64,000 bases of DNA from an uncultured Collinsella sp. GTDB taxonomy: Bacteria > Actinomycetota > Coriobacteriia > Coriobacteriales > Coriobacteriaceae. The notes below the pieces were generated by a model. The model had not been told where the DNA came from. It was given only the letters and a program-made list of their open reading frames with translations, and did not search any database. The stretch covers positions 46,879-110,878 of the forward strand of contig UQHT01000006.1 in assembly GCA_900540875.1 (NCBI GenBank), given 5' to 3'. Position 1 is the stretch's first letter, and every line of letters starts with the position of its first letter. Of this stretch, positions 44,469 through 53,174 are shown piece by piece. Both the position numbers and the translations under genes were made by a program.

Positions 44469-44489
44469 ATTAGCGAGCTTTGCCGCTAT

Positions 44490-44930
44490 CTACACCCTGA
44501 ACTTTGGATACGTCAGCAGTACGAGCGCGGCGCTCGCGCCCAGCTGTATGAGAATCTGGCGCACATCGCCGACACCTCCAAGCGCCATAGCGCGAGCCAG
44601 GTTGGCGACGCCGAGCGGCATGCCGCCGACAAACCAGAGCGAAAGACCCAGCAGCACCTTGTCGCCCATACCGGGCTCAAAGGGCACCGATGCCACCACC
44701 GCCCGATATGCCCGCACCTCAAAGAAGATCAGCGCCACGATAAGCAGCAAGGTAACGAGCATCGACGCGACCGATGCGGAGGACGCCGCAGAACCCGTAA
44801 GCTCGCCCACGGTCGCGTCCATAAGCAGAACGCCTCCCGCATAGACCAGCGACATGACTCCCAGGGCTGTGAGAGCCGAACGCGCCCCGGCGCGCCCCGC
44901 TCCCCTAACACCAACGTTTCTTGCTGCCAT
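44490..44930 (-). CDS. Four-helix membrane protein
   Basis: 146 aa from ATG 44930 (GGAGG seven bases upstream; an upstream GTG gives 163). Four hydrophobic segments of about 18-22 residues, the first after a basic Arg/Gly-rich start (ARNVGVRGAGRAGARS), the last near the C-terminus (LIQLGASAALVLLTYP). No transporter or enzyme motif. Last (distal) gene of the PTS block relative to hypE. Function unknown. Confidence 0.65.
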   Translation of the reverse strand: MAARNVGVRGAGRAGARSALTALGVMSLVYAGGVLLMDATVGELTGSAASSASVASMLVTLLLIVALIFFEVRAYRAVVASVPFEPGMGDKVLLGLSLWFVGGMPLGVANLARAMALGGVGDVRQILIQLGASAALVLLTYPKFRV

Positions 44931-44950
44931 CGTAAACCTCCCTAAAGCAA

Positions 44951-44980
44951 GGGGCCCACCGGCGCGCACCGGCGGGCCCA
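44951..44980 (-). terminator. Terminator after the HPr gene
   Basis: GGGCCCACCGGC and GCCGGTGGGCCC-type arms with GCGCA in the loop; CCTTGCTTT follows in the minus sense. It separates HPr from the 44490 gene. Confidence 0.65.
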
Positions 44981-45041
44981 TCTTACTGTGGCCAGCCCAC
45001 CCCAGGCGGCCCCAAAGCGCATCGGCACAGCTTTTGCCTGC

Positions 45042-45308
45042 CTACTCCCCGCAGCCGCTCTCGATAAGCGCCACGAGGGCATCGACGGCGGCCGCCTCAT
45101 CGGCGCCGTCGGCTGCAATCTCGATCTCGCAACCGCAGGTCATTCCCAGGCTCATGACCATCAGGATCGACTTGGCGTCCTTAGCGTCTCCGCCCACCTT
45201 ACCAACGGTGATCGAGCTCTCGTGCTTGCTCGCCTCCTGTACGAACAGCGATGCAGGGCGCGCGTGGATGCCGCTCGGATTCTTGACGACCGTCGTCTTG
45301 GAAACCAT
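45042..45308 (-). CDS. HPr-type phosphocarrier in the beta-glucoside cluster
   Basis: 88 aa. Phosphorylatable His15 in NPSGIHARPAS and Ser47 in DAKSILMVMSLG, the conserved site of HPr kinase. Length and fold standard. Ten bases follow the upstream phospho-beta-glucosidase gene. An HPr encoded inside a sugar-specific operon is less common than a ptsHI pair, so this may be a second HPr. ptsI is not in the window. The C-terminal ESGCGE is short. Confidence 0.95.
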   Translation of the reverse strand: MVSKTTVVKNPSGIHARPASLFVQEASKHESSITVGKVGGDAKDAKSILMVMSLGMTCGCEIEIAADGADEAAAVDALVALIESGCGE

Positions 45309-45317
45309 CTCTACTCC

Positions 45318-46856
45318 TTACTCCACCACGATGTTATCGCTTGCGGTGTCGGCACCGTTGCTGGCGATGAGTTTCTTGTAGTAGAAGAAGCTCTTCTTCT
45401 TGCCGCGCTTACCGGTGCCGTTGCCGTGGTCGTCCTGATCGACCGAGATCTGGCCGTAACGCTTGGTCATCTCGGAGGTGCCGGAGCTGATCAGGTCGAT
45501 GGGGCCCCACCAGGCATAACCAAAGACATCGACACCGTCGAGAATCGCCTGGTGCATTTGCTCGACATGCTCTTTCATGTACTCGATATGCGCGTCGTCG
45601 TCGCAGTAGCCGTTCTCGTCGCGGTTCTCGGTCATGCCGTTGCCGTTCTCGGCGATGAAGATCGGCAGGTGGTAGCGGTCGTAGATGTGGTTGAGCGTGA
45701 TGCGGAAGCCAACGGGGTCGATCGGCCAGCCCCACTCGGTCATCTCGAGGTACTGGTTCTTGATCTCGGTAAGCAGCTTGCCGCTCGGCTCGGGGGAGAT
45801 CTTGCCCTTATAGCGCATGATATAGGTCATGTAGTAGCTGATGGAGATGTAATCCACCACGCCGGCCTTGAGAGTCTCGAGATCGCCGTCCTCCATCTTG
45901 ATATCGACACCGTAGTCGCGGAAGAAGCGCTTTACGTAGTAGGGGTACTCGCCCTTGGCCTGGACATCGGTGAAGAACCAGTTGAAGTGGTCCTCAAAGA
46001 GCACCTGGAGCTGATCTTCCGGCTTGGAGGTCTCGGCGTAGTTCTCAAGACGGCAGAGCATGTTGCCGATGTGGGCCTCGGGGTCGATCTCGCGCAGTTT
46101 GATAACGGCCTTGGCGGAAGCCACGAGCTGGTTGTGAGCGACCTGGAACTTCTCGGGCCAGCGGCCGGCATATGGGTTGGAGCCGTCTTCCTTCTCATCC
46201 CAAATCACGCCGCAGCAGGTGCAGGGGTTGGCGTAGACGTGGTTGATCTCGTTGAAGGTCATCCAATACTTGACCTTGCCCTTGTAGCGGCGGAAAAGTG
46301 TCTCGGCATAGCGCTCAAAGGCGTCGACCACATGACGGCTTGCAAAGCCGTTGTACTCCTCGGCCAAGTGAAGCGGCATGTCAAAGTGGTTGAGGGTAAC
46401 CATGGGCTCGATACCGTGCTTATGGCACTCGTCAAAGACCTTGTCGTAGAAGGCCAGGCCCTCCTCGTTGGGCAGAGCGTCGTCGCCGTTGGGGAAGATA
46501 CGACTCCAGGAGATGCTCATGCGAAAAACGCCAAAGCCCATCTCACCCAAAAGCGCGATGTCCTCCTTGTAAGTGTGGTAGAAGTCGATGCCGCGACGCT
46601 TGGGAAAATCGTAGGCCATCTCGTCTGCCTTGCGGGCCGCGAGTGACTGACGCGTGACGGAGTTGAGCGGGCCGCCCTCGACAATGCCTTCGCGAGCGCA
46701 AGTCTCGCGGTCGAGCAGGATCACGTAGTCGGAGACCGCCGGGCCGCGGCCACCCTCGTCCCATGCGCCCTCGATCTGGTTGGCAGCGGTAGCGCCACCC
46801 CAGAGAAAGCCCTCGGGAAAAGCCTCTCCATAGTCATAGGTAGAAAGGTCGATCAT
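45318..46856 (-). CDS. 6-phospho-beta-glucosidase (GH1)
   Basis: 512 aa. GH1 TIM barrel: FLWGGATAANQIEGAW at the N-terminus, acid/base TFNEI, nucleophile in IFIAENGNGM and GYAWWGPIDLI near the end. Hydrolyses phosphorylated beta-glucosides imported by the adjacent IIABC, giving glucose-6-phosphate and an aglycone or glucose. It shares about half its residues with the second GH1 at 54087, by eye. Lies between IIA and HPr genes. Confidence 0.94.
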   Translation of the reverse strand: MIDLSTYDYGEAFPEGFLWGGATAANQIEGAWDEGGRGPAVSDYVILLDRETCAREGIVEGGPLNSVTRQSLAARKADEMAYDFPKRRGIDFYHTYKEDIALLGEMGFGVFRMSISWSRIFPNGDDALPNEEGLAFYDKVFDECHKHGIEPMVTLNHFDMPLHLAEEYNGFASRHVVDAFERYAETLFRRYKGKVKYWMTFNEINHVYANPCTCCGVIWDEKEDGSNPYAGRWPEKFQVAHNQLVASAKAVIKLREIDPEAHIGNMLCRLENYAETSKPEDQLQVLFEDHFNWFFTDVQAKGEYPYYVKRFFRDYGVDIKMEDGDLETLKAGVVDYISISYYMTYIMRYKGKISPEPSGKLLTEIKNQYLEMTEWGWPIDPVGFRITLNHIYDRYHLPIFIAENGNGMTENRDENGYCDDDAHIEYMKEHVEQMHQAILDGVDVFGYAWWGPIDLISSGTSEMTKRYGQISVDQDDHGNGTGKRGKKKSFFYYKKLIASNGADTASDNIVVE

Positions 46857-46929
46857 GGTATGTCCTCATCTCTCTTTAGTTGGGTTGGGATGCGGGCCGC
46901 AGGGAGACGGCCCGTGATCGGGGGACGTA

Positions 46930-47256
46930 TTAGCGGGCGGCCAGTGCGCGCACCACGGGCATCATCTTCTTGGCCATGTGCAACTCGGCGCTAATGGTCA
47001 TGAGCGTGTCCTGGGCGTGCACGAACAGCAGGGAGTACTCGATCTCCTCGCCGCCCGCCTGGCGTTGGATCATCTCGGTTTGCGCCTTGTGCGCCTCGAG
47101 AATCTTGGCGTCGGCCTCAGCAAGGTGCGCGTCGGCCGCATCGAAATCGAACTCCGCCAGAGCGTCCATCGCCTTGTCAATGCAGGCGCGGCCGTCGCCG
47201 GCGTTGATGATGACGCTCATCGCGACTGCGGGAACGTTGATTGCCTCATCGGCCAT
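46930..47256 (-). CDS. PTS lactose/cellobiose IIA
   Basis: 108 aa from ATG 47256 (GGAGG five bases upstream; the frame extends upstream). All-helical LacF type: active His80 in LLFVHAQDTLMTISAE, Asp/Glu-rich helices before. Receives phosphate from HPr and passes it to the adjacent IIB. Confidence 0.94.
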   Translation of the reverse strand: MADEAINVPAVAMSVIINAGDGRACIDKAMDALAEFDFDAADAHLAEADAKILEAHKAQTEMIQRQAGGEEIEYSLLFVHAQDTLMTISAELHMAKKMMPVVRALAAR

Positions 47257-47352
47257 CATGGCCTCCTTTTCTTGGGTGTCGGCCGCCTCCACGGCCGACA
47301 CCAGATCATCTGGTAGCAACTAGGCGACGGACTCCGGGTCGCCCGTAGGGTC

Positions 47353-48660
47353 TTACTCGGCGGCAGCTACGGCAGCGGCCTTGGCGGCCTTCTTGGCCGC
47401 CTTCTTTGCGGCTTTCTCAGCAGCCTGCTCTTCCTCGATCTTGCACTGGTAGTTATCGGCAGCCTTGAAGAACGGGAACCAGAGAATCGCGGCGATCAGC
47501 AGGTTGACGCAGACCAGCGCTATATTGCGTACGTCCCCGCCCGACATAAAGAACGCCGAGACCGCATTGGGCAGGAAGTTCATGTCGAAGTTCTCGACAT
47601 GCAGGCTCGCCCAGCCCATACTCATCCAGAGATAGGCGTTGGCAGACAGCAGGATGGACTGCAGCACCATAGGGATGAACATAAAGGGGTTGGCGACGAC
47701 CGTGGAGAAGACCAGCGGCTCGTTGATGTTGAACAGCGACGGAATAATCGTTGCGCGGCCGAGCGTCTTGTTCTTCTTGGACTTGGCGAAAAGCATGTAG
47801 AAGGCCAGCGGAAGCGTTGCGCCCTCGCCGCCGATCATGATGTAGCGGGTGATACCGTACGCGTTGATGTTGGTAGGAGCGAGGCCCGCGGCGTAGGCGG
47901 CCATGTTCTCGGCAAGAGCAGATTTTTGGATGGACTGCTGGATCGGCGAGAACACCCAGCCGGAGATGCCGAAGAAGTAGAAGGTGTCCATGACAAGCGG
48001 AATGGCGATGGTGCCGGGCAGCGTCTGGGCAAAGCCAGTAACGGGCGAAAGGATGATCGCGACCGCGCCAAAGACGTCGACCTGGAGCATATTGGTAAAG
48101 AGCCAGGCCACGAAGAGCGACAACAGCACCGCGATGATGTTGTCGAACCAGTTCTTGACGAAGTCGGGCACGAGGCTGTCCTCGGAGAAGAATGTCATGC
48201 GTGCCATGCGCTTGTAGATAAAGCCAACGACAAAGCCCACGACCATAGCGGTGAACATGCCACCTGCGCCAAACTTGGCCATCTGGAAGACATAACCTTC
48301 ATCGGTGATGGTGGGGTTCATGCACAGCATGAAAGCGCCTATACCGGTAAAACCGGCAATCATGCTGCGGTCTTTGCGGTCTTCCTTGACCGCAACGTTA
48401 TGCGGGATGATAAACGCCATGAACATGCCCACAAGGCCAAACGAAAACGTAGTGAGCGGCGACAGGTCGGGCAGGGTCGGGACAAAGCGACGGATGATGT
48501 TCCACATGCTCGGGATGGCCGAGACCATGGAGAAGGGGACGATGTAGAGAACAGCGTCGGAGATGACGCCAAACCAGTAGGTTGAGGTAAGCTTGTTCAT
48601 CACGGGGACGACATGCTCGGTGATCCACGCCTGGATCGCTTCCATGAACTTTTGCAGCAT
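47353..48660 (-). CDS. PTS cellobiose-type IIC permease
   Basis: 435 aa, 10 or so transmembrane helices. Family features include FSFGLVGMFMAFIIPHN, GGEGATLPLAFYMLFAKSK and NINEPLVFSTVVANPFMFIP. C-terminal Lys/Ala-rich tail (KAAKKAAKKAAKAAA). Membrane channel for beta-glucosides such as cellobiose. Follows IIB with a 10-bp gap. Confidence 0.95.
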   Translation of the reverse strand: MLQKFMEAIQAWITEHVVPVMNKLTSTYWFGVISDAVLYIVPFSMVSAIPSMWNIIRRFVPTLPDLSPLTTFSFGLVGMFMAFIIPHNVAVKEDRKDRSMIAGFTGIGAFMLCMNPTITDEGYVFQMAKFGAGGMFTAMVVGFVVGFIYKRMARMTFFSEDSLVPDFVKNWFDNIIAVLLSLFVAWLFTNMLQVDVFGAVAIILSPVTGFAQTLPGTIAIPLVMDTFYFFGISGWVFSPIQQSIQKSALAENMAAYAAGLAPTNINAYGITRYIMIGGEGATLPLAFYMLFAKSKKNKTLGRATIIPSLFNINEPLVFSTVVANPFMFIPMVLQSILLSANAYLWMSMGWASLHVENFDMNFLPNAVSAFFMSGGDVRNIALVCVNLLIAAILWFPFFKAADNYQCKIEEEQAAEKAAKKAAKKAAKAAAVAAAE

Positions 48661-48671
48661 GTTGTCCCCTC

Positions 48672-49001
48672 CTAGTCTTCGTCAAGCAGGTCGTAGGCAT
48701 CCTCGAGGATGCTCTCGCCGTCGAGCGCCGCATAATAGTCGGGGTCGATGGCCATGACCTTCACGCCGTGAGATGCCACCTGAGACTGGATCTCGGGCAC
48801 CTCGGAGGCGAAGTGCGGGCCGAGCAGGAGGACGTCGATCTTGTCGGCGTAGTCCATGATCTCGGACTTGCTGACCGCCTTGATAGTGCAGTCAAGGCCC
48901 TTGGACTTTGCGACCTTGCGCATGCCCGCCGCCATAAAGCCGGTCGAGGCGCCGATGCCGCAAGCGAGGAGAATGCGGACGGTACCGTTCTCATCTGCCA
49001 T
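48672..49001 (-). CDS. PTS lactose/cellobiose IIB
   Basis: 109 aa from ATG 49001 (AAAGGAG upstream). Rossmann-like IIB with phosphocysteine Cys14 in RILLACGIGASTGFMA. Cytosolic, passes phosphate from IIA to the sugar in IIC. Diverges from the regulator at 49304; the 300-bp gap has three palindromes. Confidence 0.95.
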   Translation of the reverse strand: MADENGTVRILLACGIGASTGFMAAGMRKVAKSKGLDCTIKAVSKSEIMDYADKIDVLLLGPHFASEVPEIQSQVASHGVKVMAIDPDYYAALDGESILEDAYDLLDED

Positions 49002-49150
49002 GGGGTACTCCTTTCCCAATAAGCGGGCCCAAGGCGGCTCCGATGCCACCACGGTCCCCGCCGTGTTCTTGGGCGCCCGTGTCGACCCGGCCGCCCTTGA
49101 CCGTAGCTGCACTATACGTGGCGGAAGGTTCTTGCCGCCAACCGTCTTTT

Positions 49151-49222
49151 TTCCGCATGGCGGCAAGGCGGCAATTTTTCCGCTTGCGCGGCAAGCCGGG
49201 CGATTTTCCGCTTGGGCGGCAA
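49151..49222. promoter_or_regulatory. Three palindromic TTCCGC-GCGGCAA sites
   Basis: TTCCGC-N4-5-GCGGCAA at 49151-49166, 49178-49194 and 49206-49222, starting 27-28 bp apart, in the divergent region of the IIB and regulator genes. Helically phased; probably the regulator's operator. Confidence 0.7.
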
Positions 49223-49303
49223 ATTGGAAAAGCTGCTCCACACGGAGCTGAGATACCATGGGGCGGTACGCCCCATCTGCCGTTCATCTCTTGGAGGAAA
49301 GCC

Positions 49304-51274
49304 ATGGCGAGTGCCAAGCAGAACCGCATCAACCGCATGATCGACGTGCTCGAAAACAGCAGCTCATGGGTATCCTCCTCGATGCTTGCCGGCCTTTTAG
49401 GCGCAAGCGAGCGAAGCATCCGCAATTATGTTGCAGAGGTCAACGAAGCTGGTACCCGGCATATTGAATCGTCTAAAGAGGGCTATCGCCTTGCCGCGGC
49501 GGCACCGGCCGCCGCTAGCGCTGCCGCAAGTCCTCGCGAGAAGGTCGACGCCATCCCCGCGAGCGCGGACACCAGACGTGACTTTACCATCTCCCGCCTT
49601 GTCAACGCATGCGGTGGACTCTCCGTCTTTGATATCTCCGATGAGCTCTTTATCAGCGAGAGCACGTTTCAGAGCTCCGTGATGCCGCAGGTGCGCGCGC
49701 TCGTGCGACAATTTGGCCTCAATGTCGAGACGCACGACTACCGTATGACGCTCACGGGGCGCGAGGCCAACAAGCGCAAGCTTCTCGGCCATATAGCCAC
49801 CCACAATTCCTATGGCTACTTCACCTCGACCAAGACGCTCGAGAACATGTTTCCCGGCTTTGACGTGCAGGCGACCCTCTCGAGCTTGGTCGAGATCTGT
49901 CAGCGCTCGGACCTGTTTATCAACGACTACGCACTCTCCAACCTGCTCATGCACCTGCTGGTGATCATCATCAGGCTCACCTCGAACAACGAGCTCAGCG
50001 AGGTAGACGGCGTCATCGACGGAGACGGCCTAGTGGAGCAGCTCGGGCAGCGCGAGCAGATCACGCACTGTGCCCAGCGCATCGCCGCCTACTTTGAGAA
50101 GCAGTTTGGCTGCGCGATCCCGCGCACCGATTTTCAGCAGATCCTGCTGCTTTTGGCGCTTTCCGTCGAGCGGTGCGATTTTGGCGACCTCAACCGCGAG
50201 GAGCTCGCGGGCATCATCGACCGCGATTTTGTGGACATGGTCCTGGGAATTCTCGACGAGTGTGGCGAGCGCTACAACCTACCACGCTTTATCGACGAGC
50301 CCATGCGCCTGCAGCTCGTCCTGCATATGTTTAACGCCTACCAGCGCGCTATCTACCACGTAAGCTACCCCAACCCGCTCGCCGCGCAGATCAAAAGCGA
50401 GTACGCACCGGTCTACGACATGGCGGTCTATATCGCCCACCGCTTTTCGACCGCCATGGATGTTGAGGTGGGCGAGAACGAAATCGCATTTATCGCCTTT
50501 CACATCGGCGCCTATTTTGAGAAGTTCTCTGCACCCGATGGCGCCATCACCTGCACGGTGATTATCGAGGAGTACCACGATTTTGCACGCAGGCTCGTCG
50601 ACGACCTCAAGGCCGAGTTTGGCGACGACATAAGTGTTGTTGCCGTGATGAGTTGCGATAACTACCTGGCCGATCCTCCCGAGTGCGACGTGGTGGTCAC
50701 TACGATCGACGTGCCGGTTTGCGGAGGCAGCACCAAAATCTTGATCGGACCCATCCTCACTAAGCAAAACGTGCGAAAGATCCGCGACCGGCTTTGCGCC
50801 ATCCAAGAGCGGCGGCGGCGCCTCTATGCCCAGGGCCTTTTGGGACGCCTGCTGCAGCCGGGGCTGTTTATGCGCAATGTGGACGCAGACGACGCCACAA
50901 GCTGCATCGACCGAATGGGGAAGCTTTTGGCTGCCCAGGGGCTCGCAACGCCTGAGTATATCGCTGACGTGCATCTGCGCGAGAGAGTCTCGTCGACGGC
51001 GTTTACCGACAGCCTTGCCATACCCCACGCGATCTCGGTGTATCCAGAGCGTTCGTTTATCGCCGTGGCCCACAATGACGCCCCGATTCCTTGGGGACGC
51101 CACGACGTGCGGTTTGTGCTACTTATAGGCATCGCACAGGAAGACATGGGGCTCTTTAGAGATGTGCTCGATCTGATTATCGAGGTGTTCTCCTCGGTAG
51201 AGACCACGATGAGACTCATGCAGACCGACACATTCGAGGAGTTTCTGGCTGCGTTTACGCACGACATCGGATAG
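49304..51274 (+). CDS. PRD-containing PTS regulator (LicR/MtlR type)
   Basis: 656 aa from ATG 49304 (GGAGG six bases upstream; the frame goes on upstream without a site). Order: N-terminal HTH (about 3-60, MLAGLLGASERSIRNYVAEV), a second HTH-like part, two PRD domains (about 180-400, with conserved His in THNSYGYF and AVYIAHRFSTAM), an EIIB-like part with a CDNYL/CDVVVTT region, and a C-terminal EIIA (type 2) domain with TDSLAIPHAISVYPE. PTS phosphorylation of these His and Cys controls activity. Divergent from the PTS genes it most likely activates. Its stop is two bases before the hypE remnant. Confidence 0.93.
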   Translation: MASAKQNRINRMIDVLENSSSWVSSSMLAGLLGASERSIRNYVAEVNEAGTRHIESSKEGYRLAAAAPAAASAAASPREKVDAIPASADTRRDFTISRLVNACGGLSVFDISDELFISESTFQSSVMPQVRALVRQFGLNVETHDYRMTLTGREANKRKLLGHIATHNSYGYFTSTKTLENMFPGFDVQATLSSLVEICQRSDLFINDYALSNLLMHLLVIIIRLTSNNELSEVDGVIDGDGLVEQLGQREQITHCAQRIAAYFEKQFGCAIPRTDFQQILLLLALSVERCDFGDLNREELAGIIDRDFVDMVLGILDECGERYNLPRFIDEPMRLQLVLHMFNAYQRAIYHVSYPNPLAAQIKSEYAPVYDMAVYIAHRFSTAMDVEVGENEIAFIAFHIGAYFEKFSAPDGAITCTVIIEEYHDFARRLVDDLKAEFGDDISVVAVMSCDNYLADPPECDVVVTTIDVPVCGGSTKILIGPILTKQNVRKIRDRLCAIQERRRRLYAQGLLGRLLQPGLFMRNVDADDATSCIDRMGKLLAAQGLATPEYIADVHLRERVSSTAFTDSLAIPHAISVYPERSFIAVAHNDAPIPWGRHDVRFVLLIGIAQEDMGLFRDVLDLIIEVFSSVETTMRLMQTDTFEEFLAAFTHDIG

Positions 51275-51276
51275 AA

Positions 51277-51333
51277 GGCTCGACCCGCATCCTCGACATG
51301 CTCGTAGGAGAACAGCTTCCGAGAATTTGCTAG
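51277..51333 (+). pseudogene. hypE: Remnant: 3' end of hypE (19 codons)
   Basis: 51 of 57 bases match the end of hypE at 44314-44370. The six differences are all at third codon positions, five silent and the sixth TAA to TAG. It encodes the same GSTRILDMLVGEQLPRIC. No upstream hypE sequence precedes it. It reads in another frame than the regulator. It looks like a decayed or truncated second hypE, or an attachment-like duplication at the right edge of the PTS block. Confidence 0.9.
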
Positions 51334-51456
51334 GGCGGAACCGCACGGTCGGCGCGATGCGGCTTGATATCCCTGGAGATGTTCAGATTTCGAGCACGCC
51401 CGACGCGGAAGCCCAGTATTATGGGGTGCGTTTTAAACCCAATGACGGGAGCTTTC

Positions 51457-52125
51457 ATGGCAGCAGCTTTTTCCCATGTGATTTTTGATTTAGACGGCAC
51501 CATCCTCAACACGCTCGAAGACCTGGCGGCCGCCGGCAACCACACCTGCGAGATGCACGGCTGGCCCACGTTTGCCGTGGACGAGTACCGCTACAAGGTG
51601 GGAAACGGCATGCTTAAGCTGGTCGAGCGCTTTATGCCCGCCGAGTACGTGGGCGACGGCCGTATGTTTGAGCAGACGCTTGCCGAGTTTAGGGCCTATT
51701 ACGGCGAGCACAAGGAGGACCACACCTCACCCTACGCCGGCACGATTGAGATGCTCGACCGTCTGCGCGCCGCGGGCGTGCAGCTTGCTGTGCTCACCAA
51801 CAAGGATCATATTTCGGCAGCCCCGCTTATCGAGAAATACTTTGGTTCCGAGCGCTTTGCGCTGGTGCAAGGCCGTGTCGATGCGTTTCCGCCTAAGCCC
51901 GAAGCGCCCGTCACGCTGCACGTGATGAAGGAGCTGGGCGCCAATCCGGCAACCACGCTCTATGTGGGCGATTCGAATGTCGATGTTCTGACCGGCCACA
52001 ACGCCGGCCTTAAGAGCGCGGGCGTCAGCTGGGGCTTCCGCGGCCGCGCAGAGCTGGAAGCCGCCGGCGCCGACTACGTGGTGGACACCCAGGCAGAGCT
52101 CGCGGCGCTGGTGCTGGGCGAGTAG
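51457..52125 (+). CDS. HAD phosphatase, phosphoglycolate phosphatase-like
   Basis: 222 aa from ATG 51457 (GGGAG six bases upstream). Motif I VIFDLDGTILNT, motif II LTNKDHISAAP, motif IV VGDSNVDVLTGHNAG, with the alpha-helical cap between. HAD subfamily IA, acting on small phosphates; the substrate is not predictable, phosphoglycolate being typical of the closest families. The gene lies after the hypE remnant, so it may be the original neighbour of hypE. Confidence 0.88.
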   Translation: MAAAFSHVIFDLDGTILNTLEDLAAAGNHTCEMHGWPTFAVDEYRYKVGNGMLKLVERFMPAEYVGDGRMFEQTLAEFRAYYGEHKEDHTSPYAGTIEMLDRLRAAGVQLAVLTNKDHISAAPLIEKYFGSERFALVQGRVDAFPPKPEAPVTLHVMKELGANPATTLYVGDSNVDVLTGHNAGLKSAGVSWGFRGRAELEAAGADYVVDTQAELAALVLGE

Positions 52126-52166
52126 CGGGGCTGCCGCTCAACGCGGCTGCGGTGATTCTGCCGCGC

Positions 52167-52336
52167 GGAAAGCGCATCCCGTTTTGGAGCTCCGGAATGG
52201 GACGCGCTTTCCGCTTGAGCCCCATCGGGGAAACGGCATCCCGTTTTGGAGCAATATTCCGGGTCGCGGTTTCCGCAACCCACCCCATCCGGAAACCGCG
52301 ACCCGGAATTCGGCCAAAAACCGGGTCGCATTTTCC
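52167..52336. repeat. Array 3 of 46-bp palindromic units, 16-bp spacers
   Basis: Units 52167-52212, 52229-52274 and 52291-52336, all 46 bp, spacers exactly 16 bp. The first is a near-perfect hairpin (GGAAAGCGCATCCC/GGGACGCGCTTTCC). The 52126-52616 gap holds this array, the 48-bp repeat and unit B, and no gene I can support. Confidence 0.9.
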
Positions 52337-52361
52337 CGAGCATTTGATACGGCGTTGATAC

Positions 52362-52409
52362 AAGGAGTGTCCCCAACTGCCGGCAGAAAAGGAACGTCCC
52401 CAAGTGCCG
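52362..52409. repeat. 48-bp GTCCCC repeat, copy 1
   Basis: AAGGAGTGTCCCCA, a TGCCGGCA core, GAAAAGGAACGTCCCC and AAGTGCCG; differs from the copy at 61361 by two bases. Confidence 0.85.
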
Positions 52410-52439
52410 CCTCAATGACTACCATGGCAACGCCGCAGG

Positions 52440-52597
52440 TAGAGGACGGGCAGCGAGCGGGCACCAGTGCGAACAAATTGGCATGAAAAGAGGACGGCAT
52501 AGACCTTCTGGTCATGCCGTCCTCTTTGAATGACAAGTTGTCGCTCTGGTGCCCGCGCAGCGTCGGGCAGTTACGGCGTTTGGTAAAACGCCGTAAC
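52440..52597 (-). repeat. Variable-stem hairpin element, unit B (lipoprotein)
   Basis: Outer stem 10 bp (52457-52466 with 52547-52556, GCGGGCACCA), inner GAGGACGGCAT/ATGCCGTCCTC around the same GACC-TTCT-GGTC cap as unit A, CGACGCTGCGC joint and a 12-bp hairpin (52570-52597) 19 bp before the lipoprotein stop. The GCAACGCCGCAGGTAGAGGA left flank equals unit A's. Confidence 0.9.
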
Positions 52598-52616
52598 GAA
52601 CTACCGCGTAACTCCC

Positions 52617-53174
52617 CTAGCTCATCATCGCATTCATCATCTCGTTGGTTGCGGAATCGTCGGCAGACCACTCGCCGTCGTCATTGCAGGAATACTTGAA
52701 GGTGACCTTGGTGTCCTTGGTCTTAGCAGCCTTGGTCACATCGACCATAACCTGACCGGCCATCTTGTACAGCTCGTCATCGGAAGGCATCGAATCGAGC
52801 GCGGCGACCTTCTCCTGATACTGGGTGGCAAAATCCTCAACGATCTGGTTCATGGACTTGCAGGTAATGGTGACCTCGGCAGTTGCGGTGCCCTTGTCCT
52901 CGTCGACCGTCACGTCGCCGATCTTGTAGTCAAAGCCCTCGAGATAGCTCTTGGCGTACTCCTTGGGATCGATGCCCAGCTGCTCGAACTCGTCGCCCGA
53001 GGCCTCTTCCAGGCCGGCGAGGAAGTCGTCGCCACCGTTCTTGACCTCGTCAAACTGCGTCGTAAGATCCTCGGTGATGAGCTCCTCAACCGAAGGACCT
53101 CCGCAGCCGGAAAGCACAACCACGCACGCGACCAGAACAGCCATCAGGGGCGCAAGCAGCAGCTTCTTCTTCAT
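52617..53174 (-). CDS. Lipoprotein (DUF5105-like)
   Basis: 185 aa from ATG 53174 (GGGAGG upstream). Signal peptide with lipobox (VVLSGC, Cys24) then a Gly/Ser start to the mature part. Acidic, soluble helical/beta domain (DYKIGDVTVDEDKGTATAEV). It resembles exported DUF5105/DUF4878-type lipoproteins of Gram-positive bacteria; no function known. Stand-alone between two repeats and the IIA-Glc gene. Confidence 0.8.
   Translation of the reverse strand: MKKKLLLAPLMAVLVACVVVLSGCGGPSVEELITEDLTTQFDEVKNGGDDFLAGLEEASGDEFEQLGIDPKEYAKSYLEGFDYKIGDVTVDEDKGTATAEVTITCKSMNQIVEDFATQYQEKVAALDSMPSDDELYKMAGQVMVDVTKAAKTKDTKVTFKYSCNDDGEWSADDSATNEMMNAMMS

Noticed and set aside
44371..51276. Prophage or classic integrative element
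   Set aside because: No integrase, excisionase or phage gene found; the bracketing hypE copies are the only sign of insertion.
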